Assembly (NCBI GenBank): GCA_036244855.1 | Contig: BQKZ01001710.1 | Coordinates: 29,485 to 69,239 of the forward strand | Source of the DNA: Temnopleurus reevesii | Lineage: Eukaryota > Echinodermata > Echinoidea > Temnopleuroida > Temnopleuridae | Direction of reading: 5' to 3' | DNA: 39,755 nucleotides | Shown: positions 1 through 13,300 of the stretch, piece by piece | Position numbering within the stretch: the stretch's first letter is position 1 | Layout: each line of letters starts with the position of its first letter | Notes under the pieces: model-generated | Told to the model about the DNA's origin: nothing | The model's input: only the letters and a program-made list of their open reading frames with translations | Databases searched by the model: none | Made by a program: the position numbers and the translations under genes

Positions 1-1370
1 CTGATAATGTGATAAATTTATTGTACATAGTAAATTCATTGCTGAAAAAAATGAACATTGAATTCTGTTTAATTTGTAGACCTTTGTCTAGGTTAGATTT
101 AAGTTTACAATTCAGACAGCTTTAAACCAGCATTCAAAGTGATGACTTCTCCTTGTTGATTGTATGGGTATCCATGTTTATGTAGGCGATATTGTGCATT
201 TTGAAAGAAAAAACAAAGATCATGTTTATTTCATACTCAAGTCTTAAGATTGATTTCTGATCTGTAGAAAAGTGAAAGTCACTCAAAATAGCTCAAAAAA
301 TAGCTCTTGATACAAAATGAAAGGACCATTTTAAAAATAAAGAAGGTAAATGTAGATTTCCGTAGTGCCCTTTTGTCTCTTGTTGCATCTTGAATGACAT
401 TCAGATCTTTCCATCCTTTTGCACTTTTATTGATTTCAATTTCCTACCCCTGATGAAAAATGTCAAGGATATCAGCCACAAGTCTTTTTCAGATGGACTG
501 GCCTGAATTTCAAAGATGACTTTTATTGATTTCATGTTTGGAAAAATAGCATTCTGTACAGTTCAATATGTCATAAGATCTTTGTTTTATACATGTACCA
601 ATAGATCAGTTTTAGGAGAGATGGCGCCTGAAGTATCTAACTACTTTGTGAGCTGTAGTAAAAGTAGTACTTACAATTATGAAGTTTTTTAATCGCAAAT
701 TAGAGCGTGTTCAGAGTATGTTTTAATGATATCTATAAATGGGTTAATTATTGCAAAATAAAAATGACGATGCGCATTGCGCTTCATCAACACACTGTAG
801 GAATAACTGCTGGTCGGCATTTTCAAAGTAAAATACGCCAGAATATGTGCGAAAATCTTCTCCTAATTTCGTACACAGTTATATTTAGGCATGTAAAGCA
901 ATTTTTTAATACATCAGCTCATTTCACTTCAATTTCTGCATCCCGAAACTATACCTTAAAGGTTTTCTTGGTTTTTACCATGCTGAAAATAAATCTCAAA
1001 TATCACAATAATTACAGAAAACAATATTGGCTGAACACCTTGTAATTCTCTTATTGAGCAGTGAACGAAAATGTACATCCTGGATTAAAGATCGTAAAAT
1101 CTATTTCCATAAGGTGTGTCTTTTGTTAGGGTATCCTCACTGCTACGTACATGTATCATTGATTTTTATTGTCATGAACATTTCATAATGATAACTCATC
1201 AAGCAACTACAATGAACCTCTCTCCTGTCTGCCACTGCCCATCCACCATCCTTCATGTACTTTATGTCCCGTGCAATTAGTCTAATGCCAGATACATTTG
1301 GGATTAAAATGAAATAGCCATGATTGATTGATTGATTGCATTCATCATCTTGATTGCTCTTTTCTTTCAG
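1..1370. other. Upstream region or first intron of MOCS1; no exon identified
   Basis: This is AT-rich sequence before the first recognisable MOCS1 exon. It must hold intron, and may hold the leader exon or promoter, but I see no Met-started frame with a mitochondrial presequence and a phase-matching donor. The open frame at 707-1045 is low complexity and unlike any family I know. A (TGAT)n run at about 1322-1338 sits just before the branch/polypyrimidine region of the acceptor at 1370. Confidence 0.5.
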
Positions 1371-4300
1371 GCTTCTTCGGTTAAAGTGAAATTCTTTCAA
1401 GACGATACAATTCTCCCGTTTTCATCTTTCTTAACGGATCCATACCAGAGGCATCATAACTATCTTAGAATATCTCTCACAGAAAGATGTAATTTAAGAT
1501 GTAAGTACACATATTTCTTCGAGAATGTGATCCGGGATTAATCTAAAGTTCAATAGTTGATTGAAAAATTCTAATGTGAGGCATATTGGTGATCACTAAC
1601 ATAATAGATAATTCCAAGGCAGAAATAGATTTGTGTCCTCAAAAAGTACTGTGGTTAAATAGGAAGTCTATGAATGAGCTGAATGTTCTCGGTTTCAGTA
1701 CATTAGAATTAATATTTATTTTCCTACATTCACATTTAATATCATTTTAACTATTGTTCAATGAACTTAACATAACTCAATTGAGAGAGGTTATTTATGG
1801 GTTGTTGCTACATGTATTGTGCTTACAATGTCATACCTTTAAATGCATGGAAATGAAATGCTAATGACTGGTTTCCAATCAGCTCAAATAAAACTGTATT
1901 TTGATCTTGTTTTGTAATATTCAGGTCAATATTGTATGCCTGAGGAGGGGGTCACCCTGTCACCTAAAGACAATCTGCTCTCAACAGAAGAGATCTTACA
2001 TCTAGCAAAACTATTCGTCAGTGAAGGAGTAGACAAAATCAGATTAACGGGAGGAGAACCTTTAGTTAGGAAGGATATTGTAGAAATTATAGGTGAGTAC
2101 ATTGATTTTATTTCATTTCATTTGAACTGATTTGGTATGATTTCCTATATGCATGAACTGCTCTGACATTGTAAAATGACACCGAAGAAGTAGCAAAAAT
2201 GAAAGTCAGATCACATTTTCGGAGAGGAAGCCTTCAGTTAGTTTTAATTTGATATGATATCGTCTGATCTGATTTGATCAGATTTGATATGATTTTTGAA
2301 GATGTTTAAACCTCTGACAGTGCTCCTGTTTCTTTCTCACAAATGGACAAGGAATTATAGAATTAGGAAGCTTATAATATAGGTTACCCCCTTATTAAAG
2401 TTTAAGATACCTTTTTCTCTGATATGGATTATCAAATGAATCTATGAAAAATTCAATATTAAGGACACTAAATGGCGTCACATCAATGCAAGAGTTGAAT
2501 GTCAAGGCTTGTAATAATGTCCAAGGCACTTCAGTTGAAATCCATTCGCTATGAAAGTGGTATTTTGTCTTTATTACTTGCTTTTTTGACAGTATCTGGG
2601 TTATTGTTTGTTCTCTCTGGTGGAAATGGGACATGGTCAGACTCTCAAGAGAGCGGATACAAATATTCGCTCTTTCCTGAACATGATGAATGCATGTACA
2701 TTGTGTTTGCCCTTGATGCTTGCACTTTCCTCCAGCCTTTTAATAATGCTTGCACTTTTAAGATATATTGTCCAGCATATTGGAGAATATTCTTTGAATA
2801 GAGTACATGTACCATATATTGTAGCCTTGATGACTCTGTCAAGGGAACGAAAGTTATTGAAATTTTGTTGTACAAAAAACATGTTATTACTGTACATACA
2901 GTACTTTGATCTTTGAGCATCGATATGTCTTTTTAAAAGTTAAACCAGATCCAATTTTTATGTGCTAAATTAAAAGAAGATGCATAGTCACATACATTTA
3001 ATGACTTACATTGTACAAGATGAAAGAAGACAATGTTGCACATTCCATGAAGAATCTACATGTACTACCTTTAGATTTTTTTTAATAATGTTCAGAACAA
3101 ATACAACCAGGGATTTGGTACATTTGCTCATCAACAATCAAAATTAAGGTTCAATGTTAGGAAATTCTCTAAAATGTAAATTTTTCAGGCTTTCATAAAT
3201 ATTAAATCTGTCATACATTGGAAGCACATTTTCCATTTTCCATTCAATTTTAGGGAAATACACACTCATTTGGTGCAGGTGAATTAGATGCAAGTCTTTT
3301 AATGCCCTGATCAGGCATTACCAGATTTCAAACCCTGATGCTTTCATACACTTGACATTTGACATTGTCTCTCGGATTCATATCTCTTCTTCAGAGGGCC
3401 TGCGGGAGCTGGAAGGTCTTAAACAAATTGCCATGACAACTAATGGAGTAACATTAGCTAAACGACTACCAGCTCTGAAGGAAGCAGGCTTAGACTTGAT
3501 CAACATTAGCATAGATACATTGATACCACAGAAGTTTGAGTTTATATCAAGGAGAAAAGGTAAGCAAAGAGAATTGTTTCGAATCAACATAATCTCAGTA
3601 AAAACCTTGTGAGTAGTCGGACCTTTCCAGAAATATGAAGAAATGACAAGCTAATTGTTGACTGGAAAGTTGAAAATGTAGCTTTTTTTTAATGAGTTCT
3701 GTATCTCCTAAAATGCGATAGTACTGACATTGGGAACATCATGCGTCATGGAAAAGCATAGTGGGTATAAGGAAAGGACTTTTTCAAAGGTCAACCCTAC
3801 ATCAGGTTGTTTGAAAAGGTTGAGATCATAAGAGCTAATAACTGCAGTATGAATTGAAATTTTCTCCGCTCTCCATAATGTTCATTTCCCCATCTTCTAT
3901 AATGAGTTTGCCATGATTCAATCATGAAAATGAAATGATACGAGCAAGATTCAATTCCATTTGGCATCATGTAATGAGGTTTATTGATTCTGCTTTTAAT
4001 ATACAGAGCATACAGTGTACATGTATGTGCAGTTTTTGCAAGGAGCACCAGAATCAGTCTCCTATCTTGAATTTTAAACTTGAAACAACAGCCCAAAATG
4101 ATGATAAACTTGTTAAGATTAGAAATGTGTTGTGTTATTTGATATTTTGAAAGTATCAATATCTTTGAAAGAAATGAATAAAATTAGTTTTTTTTTTAAT
4201 ACAATTCTGTTAACTTAATGCAGATAAACAGATATTGCAATGTACTATAATATATACCACCAATGGTCTATTAGATTGAATTCATGTCAAATGCAGAAAT

Positions 4301-7300
4301 CTGTGATTTTTAACCTTACCGATTTTTTAAAAGTCTTTATTTGATTATGTGTACATGTACCTTGTTCTGTTTTGTGAATGATTTCAGATTCAAAATTTAA
4401 AAAAGGAATGCATAAATATAACAAGATGTTTGCAAACCTAAAACAGTTTGAGTAGTAAATGTCATTGGATATTAAGTTGTTAAATGAGACAGGTGCAATG
4501 CACAATAAAACATCATCACTGACATCCATTTTATCAAGTATATTTGTACAAAAAAAAAAGAAAAACAAATTTTTGTCAAACTTGCCAGTTTTTATAGGAT
4601 AACTTTGTCAAGATCAGGTTTAATTTTGGGAGCTTTATGATCAGTGATTGGAAAAGAGATTGTGGTTACTGGTTCTGTATTCTACCACTTTTCAATATGC
4701 ATAAATCCACTCCATCTAATGAAGATGTGGAACCAGTCAATTAAAGATGAGGTGTATTTGTTGTTTGTTAGGATGGCATCATGTGATGAGAGGAATTGAT
4801 GCTGCTTTGGAGCATGGATACGACCCGGTCAAGGTCAACTGTGTTGTCATGAGAGGACTCAATGAAGATGAACTCTGTGACTTTGTAGCACTAACCGAAG
4901 ACAAGGTAAACTTAACCAAATCCTTTCTTAAAATTTACTATTGTTCTTTCCTTACCATTCTGTTGTAAACAGAATGCTGACTCTCATTACCGATTCATGT
5001 GAATGGTCCCTTTTCACCATCAATTTAATGAAATGAATTGAATTTGATTTATTGCTGATAAGCAACAAAGCTATTTCCAACTTTAATATGATCAGTTGTT
5101 ACTTTTTGTTTTTAAAATTATGATTTAATATCAGGGAATAATTTTCCTGGTATTGCATCGCAATCTGCTTTGCATTTTAGGAGGATTGCTATACAAATGG
5201 TGTTTTTATAGCAACTTTATTAATAGAACTGTACAGTAAAGTGTTGAAAATGTTTCCTCAAATCTAAGACTGCTAATCAAATATGAAAAGTAAAATCATA
5301 TTTTGCTTATACAGGAAAGTAAGTCATCTTGTGTTTCATTTTCCCTCCTGGTTTCCTCAAATGCCCAATATTCCCTTTTAAGACTTTTGAAGGGGAGGTT
5401 GGAAAAAAAGAATAGAAGTATCTTGATATCTCATTTTTTCTTTCTCATCCTTTAATAATAGCATTGGAATAATACCTTCCTAGTGCCTGAAAGTGTATCC
5501 AACATATATCTATATCTGTGATATGGTGAAGTAATTTGTATTGCTAGGTATTTTCTGATGATTTGTCTCAGAAGTGTACTGTAAAGGTCAATATTTAAGC
5601 ACATACATGTATGTATTTATAACTTTATCAGAATACTGCTTGCTGTAATTATGTTCAGAGTTTACAATGCATTTTCATATTTTTGAAACTCATTATGTTT
5701 TATGGAACAACCCTATGATTATCATACGGAACTCATGTCCTTTATAATAGAGCTCAAGATGACCTTTCATATGAAATTCTGATTGAGGGTGACCTATAAA
5801 ATATTTTTTCCAGGGAATTTTTTATTTGGAAGCAATGTTTAGGTAGACAGTTTGTCTAGACATCTTGATTTGTCTTTAAAGTTTAGGATATGAGTAGGGA
5901 TGCTGTTTTTGATTTGCTAAATTACAAAATTCTCTTCTACAAATGCATTTCATTTTCCTAGTACTTTCCAAATTTGGATTTTTCGCTGAATTCTGACACA
6001 TGTACATTATTAGATGGAACCCGCAGTGGTAAAAGACAATATTTTATCGTGAATCATTTTAGCGAATTCACTGAATTTCAGATTTTTTTAGCGGGTTGTA
6101 TGTTTAGAAAGATCATTGTACATTGGCATAATAGTGAGTGAAAACTTTAGCAAATTTTGGGTTACAAAGTTCAAGAATAAAACCTACATGAAAATTTCAG
6201 GTATACAGTATAATGCACGTACATGTGCCTATATCTCTTAAATCCACACAGTAAAAGCTGTTTTGATTTGTGAATGATGAATGAATGATTTCGGTACTAT
6301 TAGATTCATCTGGTAAACTTACTATTCCTGGGATAATACTATACTATATCTGGTATAATGCTCATATTAGTTTTTGTTATTTATATAAAAACAAAATGGA
6401 ATTGCAAGGAAATGAGATCCATTGTAAAAATATTGAAATTTAAATGAGAATTTGAAAGTTTGTTGATTGACCAAAGTATGCTCAGAGACCGAACTGGATT
6501 TGTGTTGATGTAAGTGATGACACTTCCCCAAAAGCTTCACTCTAGATAATAAAGGCTTGAAGTGGGTGTAAAAAGATCTTTTAGGACAACATAATGTGCG
6601 ACATTAAGTCTTCTCATCAAGTGATCACCTAGCTAAATGCTGAAGGCTAGGTATTATCTCATAGCATCCCAGAGCTGGATGGAAGGGGCTGTGTATTATG
6701 ATAGCCATATCTAGACTCGGGAGATGGTCTCATGTAACGTGCGGAGATAGTTATGTGACCTCTCGCATTCCAACTTGTTAGGCCGGTGGGAGGGGCGGCT
6801 TTATGATGCACAACCCATATTGCTTCAGATGTCTTTCTCTTTCTCCTGCTTGGTTCGCATGGCCATTCCAGAGATGCCAACCTTCTGGGATAGATTTAGG
6901 ATAGAAATTAGGTGAAAATAGGTGAAACAAAATATTTGCTCATGATATAAAAGTATATAATAAATATGTTAACCATCTATGAAGAGAAAATATTTTCGTA
7001 AGCTGTGTGGTGATTTCCATTTTAATTTCCATTCCTCTATTCCCATGCGTATTCCATACGGTTGGCATCTCTGCCATTCTATGCTCATTACTAGTATACA
7101 ATAATCTTAGGGAGGGATGGCTTTGTGCTACCCCCACCGCCGCTTTCCCTGATACACACTAGAGACGGGGGCTTAGATATCTCCATTTGATCTCTCTCCC
7201 CCCCCCCCCTGTAGATTACATTACCATCACACTTGCCATTCGATGTGGTCAGACCATTGGGTGGGATGGTTTGGGGGTATGCGGCATACCCCATACTGCC

Positions 7301-10300
7301 TCTCAGTTATCTCTCTCGCCTACCTACATGTAGTTCACATTACCTTTACGTGCTTCACCTAGTTACACTATAGGTCCTTTAGATTGCCAGTTGCACACCA
7401 ATATAATACTACCGCTCCAGACCTCCCTCGGACCCCTTCTGTCATCCCATCCATCCCTCTTCCTCCGTCCTCTTTCCCTCCTACCCCTTCCCCCTTCCTC
7501 TTTCTTCCCTTCCTCCCTCTACTCCTTCCTTTCTCTTTTCTACTTGCCCCCTCTTCCTCCCTGTGTCTCCCCCTTCCTCCCTACTTCCCCTTCATACCTC
7601 TTTCTCCTATCCCCACTCTCCCCCTCTCTCTCCTGACTTTCGTCTCTTTGTTGTCTCATTCACAGCCACACTTTTCAATCGCAATCCATAATCCATTAAT
7701 GTACACCCCATATTGCCCTCTCCTATCCTTTCACAGACAAACCAAAGGGCTTCTTACATGTAAATTGTAACCAGCCCCCACACATTGGTGGATCAGTTAT
7801 TTTGAGAATATCAATTCTGCATATAAATTTTTCTTTACAGATTTTTATTATAAATTTATAAAATCTTGTATGCACATGACATACAATTATTTTAATGTTA
7901 TCACACAGCTGCTGTAGTACTTATGCGATGAAAAGATTTTGGGAAATTTGAGAAAAGTATTCCGTCTGCTCAGCACAGAAAAGTATTTTGCCATCAGGCA
8001 TTGCCTTGACACTAGGAATGTTTCACAGCAGTGTGTGGAGGGGAAAGGAATGAGAGATCCACTTCACAATAACATCTCCAAGACTAAACAGAGATATGCT
8101 TTGCCAAATCCAATCAAATTAAATAAAATATTTACAGTATTGCCTGAACATCTTTCGCCAATGACCAATACATTATGACAGAATGACACATCCTTTCGCT
8201 CATTTAACGCCTTGGGATGTGATATGGGGTACGGGGTTGAGAACTGCTGTAAGAAACATGCAATGTGTACTATTGGCTTGTTCTCCAAGTGGGAAATATA
8301 TGTCAGCAATGTGAACAGACCACCTATCTGTCTAGGCCAAAGAGTGCTGATAAATGGCTTGGGACTGTTTTAAAACAAACATACAATATGCTAAATATAG
8401 GCTTACATGTATTCTTTATGCACAGAGCATAAATGTTGGCAATGTGAATGATCAGAGTGCTACATGTACATGTATAAGGGGAAAAGGGTTGCAGTCTGCT
8501 GTGAGAAACATGCAATGTGCTGTAATGTGTCAGTCAGAACTTAAAATGTCAGCAATGTGAATAGAGCATTTGTCTACCCAGGGATGACTTGGGACTCATC
8601 TGAAACATTTAGTGTACTGTACTTACAGGCTTGTTATCCATGTCAGAACACATTTATTTTGGCAATGTGAACGTAGTATCTAGGGCAGCTCATCAAGGGT
8701 AGTCTTTTATTCCTTATGGTATGGTGTGTGTAAACATACATGTATCATATTGATCAGACAAACTGCATTGCTTAGTGTGCAGACAGTGTAGAGAGTATCA
8801 TGGCATGGGGAACCCCTGTACATGTATATTTTTCGCCTTTGTCAAGGACATGTAGGAGATGAGATATACATTCTGGAAGAGATTATAGTGAAAGTTTGCA
8901 TTTGATGAAAGCATTGTCAGGGAATAATTTTACTTTTCGCATATGAAAAGCATTTTTTGACGTTGAGGAAACATCTTAAATATTTGACTATATACACTGT
9001 ACTATATAGTCCTATATGAAGAAGTTGCTTACCAAAATATATTTTGTGTCGCGATCGTGCTAAAATGCATATCAAATTGCAATGCGATACCAGGAGAATT
9101 ATTTGCTGATTGTGGACTGGTGGTTAAAGCTCACATCTTTTGATAGCATTGGTCAAGTGTTCATTTCCTACAAGAAATTCATCAGCATTAATACTTAAAT
9201 ACAGAACCCAATTGGGAATGGGTGCCTGGAAAGTAGAAATTGCTCAAATGGTTTAGCAATGACCAATATTCATGTGGCAAATCAGCTACAGCCAGGGTGT
9301 GTGTAATAAAAGTAGCAACTGAAGTACAGATTCCACACTGTTCACACAGAAATTTGATTTATAATTATGGAATTTTAACCATTTTGCTATTCTTTATTAA
9401 AATAATTGATTGATTTACAATTTTTGAGCAATCATTTACAGACTTCCAATATGAAGATTTAATTCATAGCTTTCAATAATACATTTAGGTATAATCAATT
9501 ACAATGATAGGATACTCTGTTGAGGAATACAACTTGTTACATTTTCGAGCGTCAATTTGTGTGTGATACACATGTACAGGTTTCTTGATAAACAATATTT
9601 CTTCTTTCTCCATACCTCCCACACTTTTCTTCACCATCTATCTTTTTATATCTTTCTCTCTCCCTCTTTCTTTCCTTCTATTACTCTGCCCTTGATGTTG
9701 ATACAGGCATTGGACATCCGTTTCATTGAGTACATGCCGTTTGATGGCAACCGATGGAATGACAAGAAACTCTTCACCAAAGATGAGATAGTTCAGACAA
9801 TAAGAGGGAGATGGCCCGACTTTGGACCTATAGACAACCTTCCTAACGACACCTCAGTGGTAAGCATACCTAAATCTACATGTACATAGCTGAGTTCAAA
9901 TTGGCAACTCTTGTTTTTGGACTTTGCTTTTGTACTAAAAACTTGATAGAAATGATTGGATAGAAGATAATATAAATAGTTGAAAAGTTCCCCTGACACT
10001 ATGTTTCTATCACAAGAAATCCACACACATGATTTATGATTTCTCTTTTTATATTTATAGTTTTATTTCTGTTAAATTTCACGTGGTGCCATAATTTGCC
10101 ATTTTGAAGACAAAACAAAGAGAGGCTCATGCATCTATCAATTTATACTGATGACTAATCAGTGGTTAATATACTATGGCGTGTTATAACATCTTCCAAA
10201 TTGGTGCATCAGAATACTTTAACCCTTGAACCCTATAGTCTGAAGTCTGATTAGCATAAATTTAGTCGCATGGCTTTTCTTATCCTAGTTTGAAAGTATG

Positions 10301-13300
10301 CAACTCCCTAGAATGATATTAATTAGGAAACAATCTGAACCTAAATATCATTAAAAGAGGCAATTTCATCTACCTAATGATTGTTCTATAGAATGAACAA
10401 GAATTTCAATACAAAGGCTGTGTACATGTACCTATTCGAGGTTGTCTTTGTCTCTGTACAATGGCATCCATGGGTTTAGCATTGTTAAAAAGAATGATAC
10501 ACTAACAAAGATAGAACAGAACATTTGATAAGTAAAACTGGTTTAATTTGACGCATTTTGGGACACACATGATTGAGACCTATGCTCATAAAAATCAAGG
10601 AATGGTACAGGCCCAAATCAGGAATGAAGTGTGGCAGAAAGAAAACAAATTATCATCATTCCAAACTTACTTTCAATTCAATGTCATTTGAATGATTTTA
10701 TTTAAATATAAAAGTATTATTTTTCTTCCCTTAGTTTTCAGCTTTGTGATTCCTCCTTTTTTAGAGGGTTGAAATATATACGAATGAATGAGGGTTGAAA
10801 TATATACGAATGAATGATTAAGAACTAGATTTGCATGATTGGTCTTTCACAATCAATCCTCCTTTATCTCTTTATCCTGTAGGCATACAAAGTCCCTGGC
10901 TTTGTAGGGCAGGTTGGCATCATAGCTTCTATGTCTAAACCCTTCTGTGGATCATGCAACAGACTCAGACTGACAGCTGATGGCAATTTAAAGGTAAGGA
11001 ATGTTAACAGAAAGGTATATACAGTACTAAAAAAAGTTATGACTCACCTCATCTTTTTTAGCTTCACCGTGGGCTCACCTTTGGGGCTGTGTAGTGGAGC
11101 AAGAAACATACAACAACTGAAAAATGCAACAACTGAAATTGCTGAAATCACTGTGTGAAAAGATTTACACTGTATTTTATCAAATGCAAGACACTTTATT
11201 TATTTTATTACTGAAATTATATAGTTTAATAATGATCCTTCACTTTTTCTTTGCTAGTGTATTATATCATATTGGATTTAATTGGTACTGGGCACAGGTA
11301 TCAATTCTTGTTTGATAGTCTTCAGATTATTCAGCACAAGAATTGATACCAATTGTTCTCAACATGAAACATCTCCCTGGTGAATCAAGATACTTCATGG
11401 TGATTAAAAAAATAGATTTGTTGCATTCTTTGTTGAATATTTACATTTTTAATTCATCATTTGCAATGATCTTCGCTACATGTTTGTAGAATGCAGCTTC
11501 TCCTGATTGTTTGTCTGTACAGCAATGTGGAAGTGTCATGAAGAGATTCAAGATTCAAGATTCAAGATTCAAAGGCAAACTTTTTCCATTACTCGGATAT
11601 TTGTCCTTTCTGTTTTCAGGTTTGTCTGTTTGGAAATAGAGAGGTTCACTGAGACCACTGAGACTTGACATAATTTTTCTTGTTTTTTAACATATTTGTG
11701 TGTTTGGAAATGCTGGAATATTACCCATAGATACGGTAAGAGAAGTCAAGCTTGCCTTATGTTCTGATACAACATTTCTTGTTTTTGTAACGGGTATGTC
11801 TGTTCGGCAATGTAGAGGTGTTATTAAGAGATGCAGTGAAGGGAGACAAACTTTTCCTTTGACTATGATATATGTGTTTTTTCCTGTTTTTTACCAGGTT
11901 TGTCTGTTTGGTAATGCAGAGGTATCACTAAGAGATGCAATGAGAGAAGGCAAGACAGATGAGGAGTTGCTTCATGTCATCGGAGCAGCATTAGGAAAGA
12001 AGAAGAAACAGCATGCAGGTAACCATCACAATAAATTCTTTATCATTTCATCCGATTCAAAAGATTTTATCATGATTGATTGAATTGATCAATCATCTGA
12101 GAAATAGAAAGGTTTCACTTACAGAGTGGTGTAAGCTTTTTAGAATTATCACACCTAGGGCCTGTAACAATAAGAGATATTGATCGATAAATAAATAAAA
12201 TGAATTGCAAAATTAATCGTATCTCTTTTAACACATTTTGTTGTAGACTTAAGACTGATATTTTTTGTAAGTTTAATTGCATCTTTTATATTACAGGCGC
12301 TTACTCTTGTCACAACTCCTATTGGCTCCATTACATTATTGTTTTCTCCATAGTTTTTGTTGTGTTGAAAGAAAAAAAGTTTTGTGCAACAGGCACTTGA
12401 TGCTCACTAAATTAGCAAAGGATTCAATAACTAAAAGACAAATAGCTACATGCATGTACAGCAGGTAGAAAATTTGAAAACTTCTCCTGTCATCTTGGCT
12501 TTTAAATGTATTCTGATCAATGACTTTTATTATAATTTTAATGCAATTTTATCCAGTTTTATTCAGTCTTATTAAAGTGAATACAATTTGAAAAAGATCA
12601 TAAACGTTTTCATTGAAAATATCAAGCATAATGGGTGGAGACCTTGAAATCATTGTAGGCAGAGCATACAAAAAGAATTAGACGGAGCTTCTTCATGATG
12701 GGAGATCTTTATTTGACATAAGTATGCTTAAAACCTTGTATGATATTTTTCTTTTGCTTTCTTCAGGTATGTTCAAGATTGCCAAGATGCAGAACAGGCC
12801 TATGATACTGATTGGTGGGTGACAACTTTTCCACAACTCTCTCAAATTTGATATAGGTAGGATGGGCTTATGTTATCATCCACACAATTTACATAGCTCT
12901 TTTTGAATTCAGGTAACTCAAATCTTGGGTATATTAAAGAATTTTGTTTATTAGGATGTGTGAAAGGATTTATATAGCTGGCAAATCTGTCTTATCCTAT
13001 TTATAATTCGAGGGAAAGGTGGGGTTTTTTTTGTCCATTAAAATTTTACAGATGAGAAGCAGTTTGAGAATTTAAAAAATATATATATTTTGGGATTTCA
13101 ATTTGACATACTATTTCTGTGTGCAAAGTTACATTTCTTGTTGTTAAGTTTGATTTAGACCATCTGTTTCCCTTATATGGAAAGCTGAGAACCCGCATTG
13201 TAAACAAAAAAAATCTCACTTTTAAATTTGTAAAGCTTTCCAGCACAGAAACAGTTTTGACCGTCAGTATATTCTCTTCTTTGTATTGTTGTGATGGGTG

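Larger units (their letters stand above)
4906..9706 (+). other. MOCS1 intron 4 (4.8 kb), repeat-rich
   Basis: This is the longest MOCS1 intron, with donor AAG|GTAAAC and acceptor GATACAG. It contains no convincing exon. It carries an inverted pair of about 185 bp dispersed repeats (5131-5305 and 8923-9109), a more GC-rich block of degenerate repeats with a C12 run (about 6640-7400), a C/T-only tract (about 7421-7640), and a roughly 250 bp-period degenerate tandem repeat (about 8226-8700). The reading frames across 7384-7770 are artefacts of the C/T tract. Confidence 0.7.

Noticed and set aside
1332..1370. Hydrophobic start [13 protein letters not shown] as a MOCS1 signal sequence
   Set aside because: These bases are the polypyrimidine tract and CAG acceptor of the first visible exon, not protein. 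A mitochondrial presequence would also be basic, not purely hydrophobic.
7384..7770. Two overlapping Pro/Leu-rich open frames
   Set aside because: They come from the C/T-only tract in a MOCS1 intron; lack of stop codons there is compositional.
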